This document shows positions 43,055 through 57,617 of a DNA stretch of 64,000 bases, piece after piece. The position numbers and the translations under genes were made by a program. The DNA lies in assembly GCA_003956705.1 (NCBI GenBank), contig QZCP01000312.1, positions 35,664 to 99,663 of the forward strand. The letters run 5' to 3'. Source of the DNA: Brevipalpus yothersi. Its lineage: Eukaryota > Arthropoda > Arachnida > Trombidiformes > Tenuipalpidae. The stretch's first letter is position 1. Every line of letters begins with the position of its first letter. The notes below the pieces were generated by a model that saw nothing but the letters and a program-made list of their open reading frames with translations, was not told the DNA's origin and did no database searches.

Positions 43055-45647
43055 ATGATGCGTATTTTTCGAGCTATCAGTGCCAAAGTGTCATTGGCTG
43101 GTTCAATATCTAAAGTCAATCGAATTAATCTTCTTCGTCTCCGATCGGTGAATTATCAAGTAAACTATCATCGCTTCAACTCAAATATTACCTCCAGGTG
43201 AAGCTTTTGCAAAATTATTTCATTCGATTTTCAAGACTCATTTGATATGTGTCGACTTTAGGTCTTACGTTCATCCACTCGTATCTTATTCACAAGGTCT
43301 GAGTGCTCATCCCTGTGTTATTGATACAATCCCGACTCTCTTGGATCAACGAGCTGAGGAACGTAAGTAGTGTTTTGAATGAATTTCATTTTGCGATCAA
43401 ATATTTTGACAATCCAATCAATATGTTCCACTTTTTTTCCAGGTGGAGACAAGGTTTGCCTGGTTTCACATTCCGAAGGCATAAAGAAAACTTTCAGAGA
43501 ACTTCGTGATGATGCCAATAGGCTTGCAGGCTCACTTCACCATGAAATTGGTAAATAATAAATAGTCGTTGTAAATATTAACTTTCATTGTTTTACTAAC
43601 CTCTATAATACATTTAGGCCTCAAAAAAGGTGACACAATTGGTATTTGGTCTCTCAATTCATCAATATGGGTCACAACAAAACTGGCTGCCGATATTCTG
43701 GGCACTGTTCAGGCCACCATCAATCCGTATTATAAAATTGAGGAACTTGCTTATGCAATCAAGCAATCGAAAATGAAAGTTCTCTTCATGCCAGGTCCTG
43801 GATCTTTATTTCAAAATTTCAATGATTTTGATGGCATTTTGAATGATCCAGCTCTCGCTTCCATGATAGAAGATGTAAGTTTGTGAACGAAAATATCACA
43901 ATAAGCTCCATGACTGACATCACTCTTATAGAGCTGTTTAACAGACATCGTTTTTCTTGATGGCACGAAAAAAACCGATACAATCGGAAAACTGCGGATT
44001 CATTCAATACAAGAACTGACTTCAATGGAATACAAATCTCCTCCAGAGATACTTCAAGATCCTGATGATCCAAGTATATTGATGTACACATCGGTAAGTT
44101 GATTGATGTAACTGATGTTAATTCTTTAATAGAATGACAAATTCATCAATCAATTTCTAATAGGGAACGACTGGGAAACCGAAAGGCGCTCTGGTCAGCC
44201 AATACAGTATCATCAACAACTGCTATTTTGTCTCCAAGAGGCAAACTGAAATTTCTGATCAAGCCGTTGTCTGTTGTCCACTTCCCTTGTTCCATTCTTT
44301 CGCTCTTGTACATGGTCTTGTTTCATTTATCGTCAATGATGGAACCCTAGGTCAGTACGATTTATTGTTCATTGGATCCTGTATAACTTTTTTCCGTCTC
44401 TAGTTTTGAGTGGTAATCGTTTTGATCCAAGATCAGTAATCGAATCAATCATTCAGAATAAGTGTGATCTTCTGATTTGCACACCAACAATGGCCATAGA
44501 TCTTTTGAGACTTGCAGAGCGTCGAGGAATCAAGCTTGACAGTTTGACAAGTAAGTTTCTGTACAACCCTCAAAATTTATGTCAATCAATCAAAAACTTA
44601 ATGATTCTCATTTTTCCATCAAAGGTTGCGTTCTTGGCGGTGCTCTTGCTGATGTACAAATAATTAAGCGTTTGAGGTCGACTTTTCCATCACTGAAAAC
44701 TCTCCTCAATGGATATGGAACCACAGAATTGAGTAAGTTTCTCTTCAAGGAGATTAAATTTCTTCGTATTGACAATTTCCTACTTTCGACCAGGTCCTTG
44801 TGCCACTATTGCAGGAAGCGAAGATTCGGAGGAAAATATTCTTCAAACAAATGGGCGAGCTTTGGATCACCTCGAGTGTAAAATTGTTGATCCATGGAAG
44901 CATAATATCGTCAAGCACGATGAGAAAGGTAAATTTATCAGAGTTCGAGACCAATTCTAGAATTTTGAATCGTTCTTTCCTTCTACTTAGGAGAACTGTG
45001 GGTTCGAGGCTGGGCAGTTATGTTGGAATATTTCAACGATGAAGAGAAGACAAAGGAAGCTATAACACCTGCACGCTGGTACAAGACAGGGTAATTTACT
45101 AATCATCTTCCGCTAATCGAGGTGAAAAAATACATTTTCCTCTTCCAGAGATATTGCAGTTATGAATAGTGAAGGTTTCATCACCATTGTTGGTCGTATC
45201 AAGGAGCTCATCATTAGAGGTGGTGAGAATATCTATCCAAAGGAGATTGAGAATTGCATCATGGAGCATCCGTCGGTTGCTGAAGCTTACGTAAGTTTCA
45301 AACTTCCCCTAGAATCAGTTGATTCTATCGAAATTGACTATCCTATAGGCTTTTGGAATCCCAGATGATCGTTTGGGAGAGGAAATTTGTGCTTGGATAA
45401 AACTCAAAGATGGTGCACCTGAAATTAGTTCTGATGAGATGAGAAACTATGTGAAGGAAAAGGTAATTTTTTCTCCCACGATAGTTGATATTTGTATTAA
45501 ACAAGTGTTTATTTCTTTCAGATAACTTACTTCAAAGTGCCAAAATACATCTATTTTGTTAAAGAGTTTCCTCTCATGAATTCGCTCAAGGCTTCCAAAT
45601 TGATAATGAAAGATATAACTCTGAAAGAGTTTCTCAAAAAGTCCTAA
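43055..45647 (+). CDS. ACSF2: Medium-chain acyl-CoA synthetase, ACSF2-like, mitochondrial
   Basis: An ANL-superfamily enzyme that activates fatty acids to acyl-CoA through an acyl-adenylate. Twelve exons: 43055-43197, 43261-43362, 43443-43550, 43618-43874, 43932-44093, 44164-44350, 44404-44550, 44625-44732, 44794-44928, 44991-45090, 45149-45290, 45349-45462, then the last at 45522-45647 (thirteen if all splits are counted). The N-terminus is Arg/Ser-rich without acids (MMRIFRAISAKVSLAG), fitting a mitochondrial transit peptide. Motifs: MYTS-GTTGKPKGAL (ATP-binding, split by an intron), LLNGYGTTEL, W-R-TGDIA and GRIKELIIRGGENIYPKEIE, the hinge/A8 motif. The catalytic Lys is in the last exon (NSLKASKL). 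ACSF2 fits best, through RGGENIYP and SQYSIINN. AATAAA lies at 45703. Confidence 0.88.
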
Positions 45648-45702
45648 ATTCTCCGAAATGAACAACCAAGATGAACATGCCATTATATTTCTTATAACTC
45701 TC

Positions 45703-45708
45703 AATAAA
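45703..45708 (+). terminator. Polyadenylation signal of the acyl-CoA synthetase gene
   Basis: AATAAA lies 56 nt after the stop codon. Confidence 0.5.
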
Positions 45709-46406
45709 ATCCTCTGAGGGGTGAGGTACTTTCGATGACAAATCTTATTGCTCAATCCTATTTTTTTTACTCATTTGATGATTTTACTCTGTGAATTTGT
45801 TCAAAAACTCTTGTATATGTATATTACTTCTAAGCTAATAAAATTGGCTCACTTGTGAAAAAATCATATGTGAAACTATGAGTTATATATAATTCGATTG
45901 TATAAATTCAGAATAACTCTTACTATGTCCAACGGAATGGCGAGCACTTCATGCACACTTTGAGAAGCCATTTTTTTATCAATTCGAGTATTTCTTCAAC
46001 CTTTCACTGAAAATATTACTGCATATCGATTTATTCGATGAAACTTTTGTATGTTATCGAATAGAAAATGACTTTTTCTCAGCTCTGTTCAAATATAACG
46101 CCTCTTTATCAATTATGGATAGCTTGTGATCTGAGAGAAGGTGATATGACGATTCCAGTGAGAGGGTATACGATCTTTCCGAGGCTATTCAGAACAGATC
46201 TGAAGAGAAAATTCTTATCATTCAAATAGTCAATCATTGAAAATTAGTTTTCGAACAAATCATGTTGAATCATAAGCCTTCATCGAATTTGCTATAGTTT
46301 TTTCGCTCAATTTCCTTAGAGCATGGTTGTTCAAAGACAACTTTCTTGATTCAAGAGAAAATTCAAAAGATCAAATGAACAAAGAAAAAATCTCTCCATG
46401 ATGAGA

Positions 46407-46506
<100 letters not shown>

Positions 46507-47812
46507 CGGAAGAATCTTCGATGAATGTTCATGTTTGTGAAGAGTATAAGACATTTCACCCTAGCATTAATCTTATACACTTCCCTCTTTTCAGCTCATC
46601 ATATTTGAAAACTTTTCTAAAGGATTTGCTACTCTTCACTCCTTTCATGCTTTTTCTTCCATAACATTGCCTCTTTTCTGTTGAATATTTCTTAAGCACT
46701 CCGCTTCCGAATACACCTGATATCATCACCTGTTGTTCTGTTTCAAAAGTTTGGTCAGAATATACATTAGCGTATAAAATTTGCTTCTTACTCCTTATTT
46801 CAGTGAGCGAAAATTTTCCGAAAAATCATGGATCTCCTGACGCCTGACCCTTTGACTACGTTACACCCTTCCTTCCACGATTCAAAGACAGTCTGTGGGT
46901 GTAATCAAAATTCACATTCGGAATTCCAACTACGGTTTTGTGTATATCAGCTTGCCACTGATTGGCTCTGAAAAATTTTCGAAATGTGAGAAATTATCCT
47001 TTTAGAGGTTGGAAGAATAGAATAGAATAAAAGAGTAAAAAAATGATTCACTTCTCCCCTCAAAAAATATTAGAGAATATTTTCGTTCTAAATCAAATAA
47101 AGACTTCCCGCTGGGAAGCGAAGCTGCAAGAAACCTAGAAATCTTCAATTGCAAAAAGAAACAGTGAACATTATACAAAAAAGCATCAAATTTTTGAAAA
47201 ACTTCAGGAATTTTTAAAGTGTATTTTAAGATTGTATGAAAGTTTTCTGCCAAAAATCTGACTTATTTGTGAAATTAACAGAAAAAAAGACAATTTTTAT
47301 AAAACTTGCTAACCATGGGGAGCATGATAATTTTGCGAAATTCCTTCGCGATTTCTATAAAAGTTGCGAAAAAGTTGCGAAAAAGTTGCAGATTTTCATT
47401 CGAGCGGGTTGTTAAGATTGATATTGCTTCTGATTGATACTTGTTTCATGAAAACAGTTCTATTCATATTCTAGTTAAATGAGGTTAGAAATACGATTCA
47501 ATTTTTCGTCCAAAGACTATGGCTATGGAACTGATTAGAGTGTGAAGTTCGTCAACCTGATTCGAATCTCTGAAGAAACTGTTGACTTTTTCACCTTTAT
47601 TGCAATTTTCACTCTCTCTCTCTTCTTTCCTGTTGATTTTTTTTCCACAAAGGAAAAGATGATAAAAGTAATGGATCATAGTCGATGAGCTCAAGCAGAT
47701 CCCAATGAACCAAAAATATGTTCAGCTTTATTGATCAAGTTGGTTTTGTGTGGTTGATTTTCCCTTTTTCCACAAAAATCATCTCCACCAAGTGATGAAC
47801 ACTCCTTCAAGA

Positions 47813-47857
47813 TCCACACACACACACACACAAGGTGCGGACGAATATATATATATT
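47813..47857. repeat. (CA)n and (TA)n microsatellites
   Basis: A CA tract of about 20 nt and, 14 nt later, a short TA tract. Confidence 0.85.
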
Positions 47858-48564
47858 TCAAGTCACAATCGATTTTTCAAATTTGAAACCAGTTTGTTCT
47901 TTTCTCTCTTCTCTTAATGTAATTTATGGAGTCAATGTTCAACATCAGCCCACCAATTTGACAAAAATTGAGGAGCCAATAATTGTGAGCGTCAGTTGGC
48001 GAAGGTAACAGTTGCAGCATTCTGAGTCCATAGCAATCGGCTGATGATGGCGGGAAAGTGGTCTCAAGCGAAGAGAGACAGAGAGTGAGGTCTATGCGAA
48101 AAAAAGGTTCCATTAGACTTGTAAGGTATATGTGTCCCAGTGTAGCGAAACCGAATTGGGGGCGAGGAGAGAGAAGAGAGAGAGAATAAAGAAGAACGTA
48201 AAAGAAGTGGAAGCCGTGATTACATAAATAAATTCATTGGAACCATGTTTTACTCACACATAGTAGAAAATCATGCCCAATCCATTCTCCAGACGTATGA
48301 TGTGTGTGTATAGCTTAAATACATTGAGCGTGTGAGGTCAAAAGCCGTTTACAAAGATGATAATCGCACGCCATAGTATATACGCACATGATAGAAAGAG
48401 AAGTGTATGAGAATAGATAATACATTTTCACATCGCTCATTTTGCTTGAGTTTTTACCTAGATTATTCAGTTCTTTTCAGCTTGATGTAAATTAGTTTAC
48501 GAAGAGAGGGAAAGTTTGCATGAGGGTTCCCAAGAATTTACCTTTTCGGTTGTACGATTTTTTC

Positions 48565-48567
<3 letters not shown>

Positions 48568-48654
<87 letters not shown>
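48568..48654. repeat. Compound (CT)n(CTTT)n microsatellite
   Basis: About 58 nt of CT passing into six or seven copies of CTTT. Confidence 0.95.
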
Positions 48655-49391
48655 CTCTTTTAAGTGTACACACATTCACATCACTTTCTCGAGCAGTTTT
48701 TGTGTGTTTGGTTCCATCGTGCACAACAATCTTTCAGCTTTACTCTCACCCAAATCATATTTAACCGACATGATGAATAGCAGGAGTGAATATACAAGAC
48801 TAGAGAATATATATATATACGTGTGGGTTTATGTATAAGGTGAAACATGTAACCATTAGACTCACGCTCCATGGAATTATGTGAGACCGCATTGATGAGA
48901 TACAGTCATAGATGAATAACCTTGCCCGATGAATTCCAAAATTTTTTTCTCTTCCTTTTCGGTTACAAGTTGAATCAACACATAATAGATCTGATAGATC
49001 ATTAATATCATTCTTTTCTGATTTGCTAATAGAAGTACAGGAGGAGAAAGTTCTTTTTTTACGGGTCGTGTTGCATGATCAGCATTCACACTGTCTATTG
49101 GGATTTTTTCTTATTGATGATGATTTCAATGGCTTTATTCTGATTATGCTTATTTTCTAGCACAATTTGGAATAATCGTGAAAATTTTTGGAGAATTTTT
49201 CACACACAATTCTCGAAATCGAATTGTGCATCACCTTCTCACATGTAAATACTCATGATATTTTTTGAGAGGCAAATCTAAAGGTCTCCATGATGCAGCT
49301 ATGACTTTTTGGCCCCATTCGAACTATTTTGAAGATCCAAAAAGAACTTTCCTCATTGAATATTAGTCGAAAAGCTCTGTTGATGAATACA

Positions 49392-50009
49392 TACCAAGGT
49401 AGGGAAAAGTAATGTGTCAGATTTTGACTATCTGTAAAAAAATGATGAAGGGCCTGGACTAGCTTCAATCTAAGTTATTTACATAGAAAAATTATTGAAG
49501 TTGGTTAGAAAAAAGATTGATTCCAAAATTCCGATTGAAATAGAAAAAAAATCGAAAATTTCCTTTAATGCAGCATTTTGAATTTTTTACGACCAAATTT
49601 TCGAAATTCTTGAAATTTTCGAAAACGACTAGGGTTATGTATAAGAAATTTCGCTAAAATGAAAATAACATACTGAAGATCAATTCAATAGAAAAGAGAA
49701 TGATGAAATTCGCTTCATAATCGCAAAATCGAGCAACGTCAATCGAATGAAATGCTTGTTTTCCAATAACGCAAGCCTCTGTGTTAAAAGCCCATAGGCT
49801 TAACATGGGCTTAAAAAATTGAAATTTTGATGACCGCCTAAATTTTCGATTTATTTGTTTCTACTTGGAATTTCTGGATTAAATTTTTTTTCTCATCAAA
49901 CTTCAATCATATATCTATTCAAATCTTCCAAATTAAAGCTAGTTCCCGTATCAGATCATTTTTTTCTAGGAGATCAAAATCTGGCACATTACTTTTCCCT
50001 ACCTCGGTA
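49392..50009. mobile_element. Foldback element with about 200-nt imperfect inverted arms
   Basis: The outer ends are reverse complements: AGGTAGGGAAAAGTAATGTG near 49398 and CACATTACTTTTCCCTACCT near 49985-50005. Similarity continues inward for about 200 nt with many mismatches (CAGATTTTGA, AAAAAAATGAT, ACTAGCTT, ATTGAAGTT, ATCGAAAATTT occur in order in the left arm and inverted in the right). There is no coding capacity. It fits an old MITE-like element. No clean target-site duplication is visible. Confidence 0.65.
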
Positions 50010-52047
50010 GATGAAGATGAATTCTGCTCTGCAATTCATCATCCTAGCATCCAACATATTCGTTCCCTTGCTTCTTCGAATCCTTAATCTTCTCTGATGA
50101 TTGTTTTTCTCTCTCATTCTTACCTTTTTCCGCCTCTTGTACACTAACCTCTTGTATATTTATATACTTTTCGGAAACCTATATCCATAACTAAATCCTC
50201 TACTTAACACCATTGTTCTCCTTTTATTTTTCCATCAAAAAAAGAGAAGTCTGCCCCTGCTTAACAGAATGGTCGAACAAATCAGAAAACGGTTATTCAA
50301 TCCCTCTTCTTCAAGTTCACTTCCTTGTTATCCAATACCCATCTCATGGTGAATCAATGAATTGAGAAGCGATCAAGTGAGAAAACAGCTACTCCAGCAT
50401 GTTATGTATGTATATACAAAAGCCAAAGTGTAGCCACTTGACGATGCATGATCCTCATCTTTCGGTCTCTCTCCTTCTACCTCCCCCAAATGGGCTCAAA
50501 AAAATCATCCTCCTTTTAGGCCATCTTGCTATTTCATTCTGTGCTTTTTTTTCCTCTCAACAGCTTCACCATCTATTCTTCAATTTGGGACAAACATTCG
50601 ACATCCAATATATCCACAATCACACATACAAACACAGATCACAATCCATTTTGTGGCCATCAAGAAGGAGCAAAATTTTTGAGGTTACTTTGTTTGGCCA
50701 TCAAAACACGATAATTCAAGTCAATATGTTGGACGAAGAATGATCAAGTTTTACCGTTACATACACAGCGAATGTTCGTGTATACGTTTGCAGAATGTGT
50801 ATGTGTAAGCAGAGAATTCCTTTTGTGATGGATGGATGACTGCTTTGCAAGTATGCAGCTAATTTTGATGATGGTTCCTAAAAGTTTGTCACCAAAAAAT
50901 GTTTTACTTCTTCTTCTTCTTCTTCTTTTTCTTTCTCATCTGAACAGTAGTGATAACAGTAGTTGTAACAGTAGTCTTTAAGTCAATGACGGGCTTGAAT
51001 CATTTCATCATACACTACATGTACCCTACTCATCGAGTTGAGCTCTTTTTGGTCGGCAACTGTGAGGCTACTCAGTTTTTGGCCAACATATAGCTAGACT
51101 AGGTCATTCATCTTTGCATCTCCTGTTGCTTTAAATCTTTCCATCTTATTCTTATTCTTAACCCATCGTTTACCATACCTTTTTACCATTTACAATTGAT
51201 TCATTGCCGCTTCTTCATCGTTTTCTTGTTATTCTTGATAATTGGTGCGAGAAAATAAAATCTTTCTCTTTCTTTCTTTTTCTCTCTCTTTCCGGATTAA
51301 CGTCTACTTTTACTGGATAAAAATGAGAGAGAGAAAGAGAGAGAGAATATATGCATACATAACACGTTCACATTCTTTGCATAAATATATATATTCGTCT
51401 ACACTGAAATGATAGAAACGATTTCTTCTCCTTTCCAAATCTTTCCAAATGAACGTATACAGCGGCAATTCACGCAAGAGATGCATCTGATGAAGAGCGG
51501 CTTTTCATGAATTTATCGTCAGAATACCGTTACATGAACAGTTTCTTCATTCAATATTCTCCAAAACGAATAGTTGAACACATATAAATATATTCAATAG
51601 GCATGTTCGGCCAGTTAACACATGAATGCTGAGGAGGCCCATTCATCTAGACTGATTCATTGTTATGCACAGCCTTAACATTAACCAGTAACCGTCTGGC
51701 CAATGTGGACCATTCTTTATGGAGGAGAATTGAAATTTGAAAGCGAAATATCTGAATATACGATCTTTACTTTCTGCTAAACGAATTGCTATACATGCAT
51801 TTAAATGCATCTAATCCGTGTTTAGCATGATTGATTGAACTTGTGTATGCACTTTTTTCATACACTGTAACTACTACTACTGTTGCCTCACATACCATTG
51901 AAAACGTTCTCTATCTCTCTCGGCTGCCTCTTGTACATTATATATTATATTATATATTAGGCTACAAGTGCCACGAGACTTGACCTAACGGAACCACTGG
52001 TCAGTCAACTGGATGGTCAACAAGTTGTGCGGGCTACGTTTTTGTGC

Positions 52048-52049
<2 letters not shown>

Positions 52050-52109
<60 letters not shown>
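52050..52109. repeat. (GA)n microsatellite
   Basis: About 59 nt of GA followed by an A-rich tail. Confidence 0.95.
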
Positions 52110-52113
<4 letters not shown>

Positions 52114-52727
52114 AGAAAAAATGTGACCTCTGAGACTGGGTGCAAGGCAGGTCATGGGTTGCATTCACTTGTAACATCCTGGAACTATGTAATGAATGCC
52201 AAGTTTTTACACGATCAAAACTGTGGGTCAACAAGTTACAATGAACTCAGCCTATGAATCGAAGTACGGGTCTCTTCAGCTGCCCAGTGGTCAGCACTTT
52301 TGAAGCTAACCAGCACAGACATTTTTTGAGTTTCTGAGTTTAGAAAAATTCATGGGAGACTTAATCTGAACTGGTATATACCAGGTGACAGCAAAAAATC
52401 AAGTTAAATCAAATAAAGAAAATGGATTAGAACAATTGATCTGAATTCCGTTATGAACACCCCCAATGTGCTATGGAATGTGGTCAAAGTAAACAAAGTA
52501 TTGACATATTTCCGATCAAGTGAAAACCAATATCTTCTAATGATGGCGATATTGTTCATTGTTAATTGTAGAGGGAGAGAAAAAAAAACAGTATACCAGT
52601 TAATTTTGATACCGGTTTGATATTCGGTAAATGGTCATCCAGAGCATGGTTTTTCGACGACATGGAATGTTCAATTGTTTTTCTCAAAGTGATAACAGCA
52701 CGTCTGTATGATGTAATCTGATTATAT

Positions 52728-52731
<4 letters not shown>

Positions 52732-52769
<38 letters not shown>
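52732..52769. repeat. (GA)n microsatellite
   Basis: About 38 nt of GA, some 115 nt before a CT tract of the opposite sense. Confidence 0.95.
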
Positions 52770-52775
<6 letters not shown>

Positions 52776-52883
52776 CCCAAGTTGGTGAGCAAAAGTTTTT
52801 CGGAAACAAGTTCCCTTACTAACCAAACGTTTTTGAATCTCTCCTCCAAAATACGCTTGCCTCAAACTTTGGCCCGCTCACTT

Positions 52884-52884
52884 G

Positions 52885-52922
<38 letters not shown>

Positions 52923-52947
52923 TTTCTCTCTCTTGTCTCTCTCTCTT
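52884..52947. repeat. (CT)n microsatellite, imperfect
   Basis: A CT tract broken by TTT and TGT. Together with the GA tract at 52732-52769 it could form an inverted pair. Confidence 0.9.
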
Positions 52948-53442
52948 GAGCCACCAATTTTATCATGATTTCTCACCTTTAAACCCAATGATCTACTCAT
53001 TCCGAATACTGACCGCATGAAGTCAACATTCGAAGTGGCAACCGTTTTTTTTCGCGCACACTATTCATCATCATGTATCTACTTTCGAATCTTGTGTCCT
53101 TTTTTTCACGGTCAACATGACGCTAAATAGTGGTAAATGGTAGTTGTAGTAACAGTAGTTGTGAATCGAACCAAAATTGCCGCTAAGTGTACCCGTGATT
53201 TTTTTTGGTGAACGTTTATTTTGAATGTCAAATTATTTTAAGATATTCTGAGATGATGATCATGTTCCAATCGATTTTTTGTGCACCTTCACCAATACGA
53301 TTACGTGCTATGGACATGCGACTTCGATTGTCAATATCTTTTACATCCTTTTGATTATCATCATCAATTGTGTCCCACTGTGTCCCATTGAACTCTTTTC
53401 ATCTTCACATCTGTGTGTGTACATCATATTTTGTCTATCTCA

Positions 53443-54658
53443 ATGGAATCTTCATCACCTCAAACCACCAAGAACGGTGTAATGACCACAAATGGGCCAG
53501 GAACAACGATTGCAATCGGAAATGGCTCATCCAATGTATATCCACAACATTATTCAATCCCACCGCCTCATGCTCATAGTCTAATAAGTAAGCAAAAGCA
53601 ACAGTCAAAACGTGATCTTTCCGGTACACTATTGTACACTAATGAAACCGAAATCAAAGCCCACGAATGTTCCAGTCCAGAGTCAACGTATATGGACTCA
53701 ACAGCCGAGATTCCCAATCATGCCAACAATAAGATTGTCATCGAAGATGATCACAAAATTAAGTTCACCAAAACGGAAGGCTTCACGCCGTCCACCTGTA
53801 TATGTGTTTTGATTGCCATTCTTTTAATCTCAATCGGTGCTTCCTCTGGAATTTATTATGGATGTGAGTTTTGTGTGGATGATTTATCATCATCTGTTTT
53901 TTTCGATTCTTCACTTCCAAACAAGTCATCATTTTTCTTGATTCTAATGTGATCATGTTTTTCTTCTCCTCTTTTCCCTCGAATTTTGAATTCACAGTGC
54001 GCTCTTACGAAGGAACACTTTTGAAAGGTAAATGATACTAATTATCTGAGCCCGTGTATGCATGATAATTCTATCGCTTGAGCTCTCAATTGTTCCACTG
54101 TTTCTATCAAATTTATTATCATCTTTCGACACGAAAGATATTTTCGATCAAGAGGAGCTTTGAGTAAAATTGCATCGATCGAATTGCATCACATGTATCT
54201 CGGAAATTGTCCAAACATAACGGATCATTTTTATTTTTTACCATACTAATTCTTTCCAAATTTTCAAAACAATTCTTGATACTATTATTGCTGTCTGATC
54301 GAATATATCCTGAAAGTGGATATTTTTCCTGTCTAATTCTCTCTCTCCCTCTTTCCCTTGAGACTAGAAAAGATTGTCTCCCAATCATTCATTCTTCTTT
54401 TCTCTTCATCCATTTTCTATCGCTTACTTACTTTTGTTTATTCCATTCAATCTTACCTCTCTCTCTATAAGCTTCCAAAAAAAAGATAATCATCTATTCC
54501 CGATGGAAAATGGCTTTCCCGCTCGCACACACATATGAGCACACACATTCAGCCAAGAGTAACAGTCCACATTCAGCATCGAATTAGAGCAGCTTCCGTA
54601 TGACCATTACCGTTTAAATCTGAATTTTTCACTACTATTTAAGATGCTCTCTTTCTCT

Positions 54659-54697
<39 letters not shown>

Positions 54698-56130
54698 TTG
54701 TCTATTATCTTTTCCTTCTTAACTTTCTTCATGATGATCAGTAGTACATCTCTCACAACTTTTTGCCAGCTCTTCTTCCTCAACTGACCTCTTTTACCGA
54801 AAAAAATGCTCATTATGTGTAAGGTGCCCAAGCTTCTAGCCATGATCATCATCATCTTGTCAACAATTGTCAGTATGGTTCCTTGATTATACTGAGTAGC
54901 CTTTAAGAGCAATAAATGAATGTATATAAATGTATTCAATGTGAGTGAAACTATTATTAGAACAAAACTCTAGAATCAGTGAAACTGATTTCCACTTCAA
55001 TCAGGGGTGATATTATTATTATTCTGTTCTGTGTGCTATATTTTGAGAGGAGTTTACAGTGATAAGTTTGTGGAATGCTAATCTGCCGGGAATAAAGTAG
55101 TACATTTCAGATTTTAATTTATCAGATACTCTTGACATTGCTCCTATTTGGGGTATATATTATTTCGAATACATTAATATTCAAGATGATATATCAGATC
55201 AACTGTTTCACTTATGTTTGCAGTTCGGATGAGCAACCATGCAGAGAGAGTGAGATTTAGTTATTTTTTGAATAGTGAAGAATCATCTCTCCATCATTTG
55301 TACCTTGAGGCTATAAGACATAGTATTTATGAAAATTACTCAGATGAGCTAATTGTGGCCCATAATATGCTCAAAATTCAAGCAAAAGTTCACAACAGCA
55401 TTTTTTTCAAGTTAACAATGAAATGTGCAAAATTAGCTTCCTCCAAACGAATGCATATAATGAGCAATCATCATCATGAGCAATCAAACAAACAAATACA
55501 ACTGAAAATTTTTTCCGCAATTTTTGAGGGAAAGAAAATCTTTGTAAATTTTTCTCTCTTTGAAATCTATTGAGTTGAAAATCTTTCAAAAATTTGAGAA
55601 AAAAGCGAATCAATTTTGAAAGTTGAGAAATTTTGTGCAAATTATTCCCTACCTATCATTGAATATCAGATATTCCATTCATCTTCCTTTCTGTGAAAGT
55701 TAATAACACTTATATTAGACGCTTATTATTTTGCTCTCAAAATACTAGCTCATTCTTCAATTGACGCCTTTATGATTCAACTAATGTTAATAATGAGTAA
55801 CCAAAAAAATTCCATTTTCCAACCCAACATCCATTGATACATATATATATATATACCCTTTAGTCCTCAGATTTTATTACGATTTTGAAACGTGTACATA
55901 GCTAGTACAGATCATCTTGAATCACGCCACTGAGAGATCCTTTTCATCTTGACCTTTGTACCATCATGTTTGTGGTTATATATCGTGATCCGTCATCCAT
56001 CTCTCTTCTCTTCTCTTCTCTTTTTCTTCTCCTTCTTCTTCTTCCTTTTTTCTCTCCACAAAATTTTCAAATTCAACTTTGGGTGCATGTGAGTGACTTG
56101 GACTGTTGATAGAGCTCTACCATTCTTTGC

Positions 56131-56183
<53 letters not shown>

Positions 56184-56528
56184 TCATCCGATTCAATATT
56201 TTTCCACGCTTGTTACACCTTATGAGAAGAGAATGGAAGAGGAGGTGTTGGTGAAGTCAGAAGATGATCTGCCGGTGTGGCTTGGGGAAGACACCGAGAG
56301 AGGTATATATATACTGAGAATTTGAGCATAAAAATCGGAGAAAAAAAGAGAAGCTGCGAAGATGGATAGCTGAATGGATTGTAGGATGGTGGAAGAAGAG
56401 AATGAAATACGATTAAAATGGGGATAGAAGCTGAAAATGATGTATCATCAGAAGAACACCATAGGAGAAAGTCAATTTCAATTGATCGCTTGAGTTCAGT
56501 TCACCGCATGTTAGAAACATTTTTTTCG

Positions 56529-56566
<38 letters not shown>

Positions 56567-57555
56567 AAATTTTTTATTTCCAATATAGAAGATTCATCAT
56601 CAATCGGTGAGATTTAACACGTGTGAGGATGTGACAATTTTGATTCAAAATTTTGTTCCACTTATAAACTGATCGGTTATCGCTGACTATCCTTATGGAT
56701 TCATTTTGACTGTCAATTGATGGGGAAAAATTTTCCGTAAGCCATTAAGTTTCATCACATTTTCATTAATTGGAATGATAATCAATCAATTGGATGCATA
56801 ACGTTAATATTAAAGTATTTGAAAGCTATCTTGAAATTGAGAATTTTATGGAAAGTTCAAATCCTCATCCTGTGAGGGATTGTATCAATCAGGAAGGTGG
56901 AAGTCATTTCAAATTCATCAGATGATCTGCTCTTGATTCAATTATATATCACACCATAAGTTCACAAATCATTGGCTCTCAGTATGATCCAATTTTCTAA
57001 AGTCAGTTACAAAATACAATTGAGGTTATCTGTACAATGAGCTAGATTAAAATCCAAGAATAGAGAGAAAGTTTGTGAAAATTGCTCTGAATTCACAAAC
57101 CAGCGGTTATCATATGGCCAGAAAATCACCAAAATTAGAAGTTAAGTTAATTTCAGCATGATAGAGCACGAACACATACCATGCATACAGATACATGGTA
57201 TCTATCATCCATTCTCCGAAAAAATATGATGCTCGATATTCTAATCTTCATCCACCCACCAATGCGTGCTAGCCAATAAAATAGCGCACGGACTTGAACG
57301 CATGTAGCCCGGTGAAACATGATCAAAAATTGCCCGGATGAGGTAATCTAGCGGTCAATATACGCACGAAACATGCATGCTAAACCGTATCGTATCATGT
57401 GTGTGTGATATGAAATTTTTCTTTCCAAAAAAGTTCAAGTGAATACAGCTAAGGGATCATCTTTTCATGACCATCACCGCATCTTTTATTCTTCTTTTCA
57501 CCACACAATCCATCCTCCACAGCGTGATATATACAATCAAATATTCAGCATAATG

Positions 57556-57617
<62 letters not shown>

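Noticed and set aside
50399..50743. 114-codon open frame on the + strand
   Set aside because: No recognisable motif, low-complexity His/Ser content, and a second overlapping frame. Chance occurrence in AT-rich DNA is likely.
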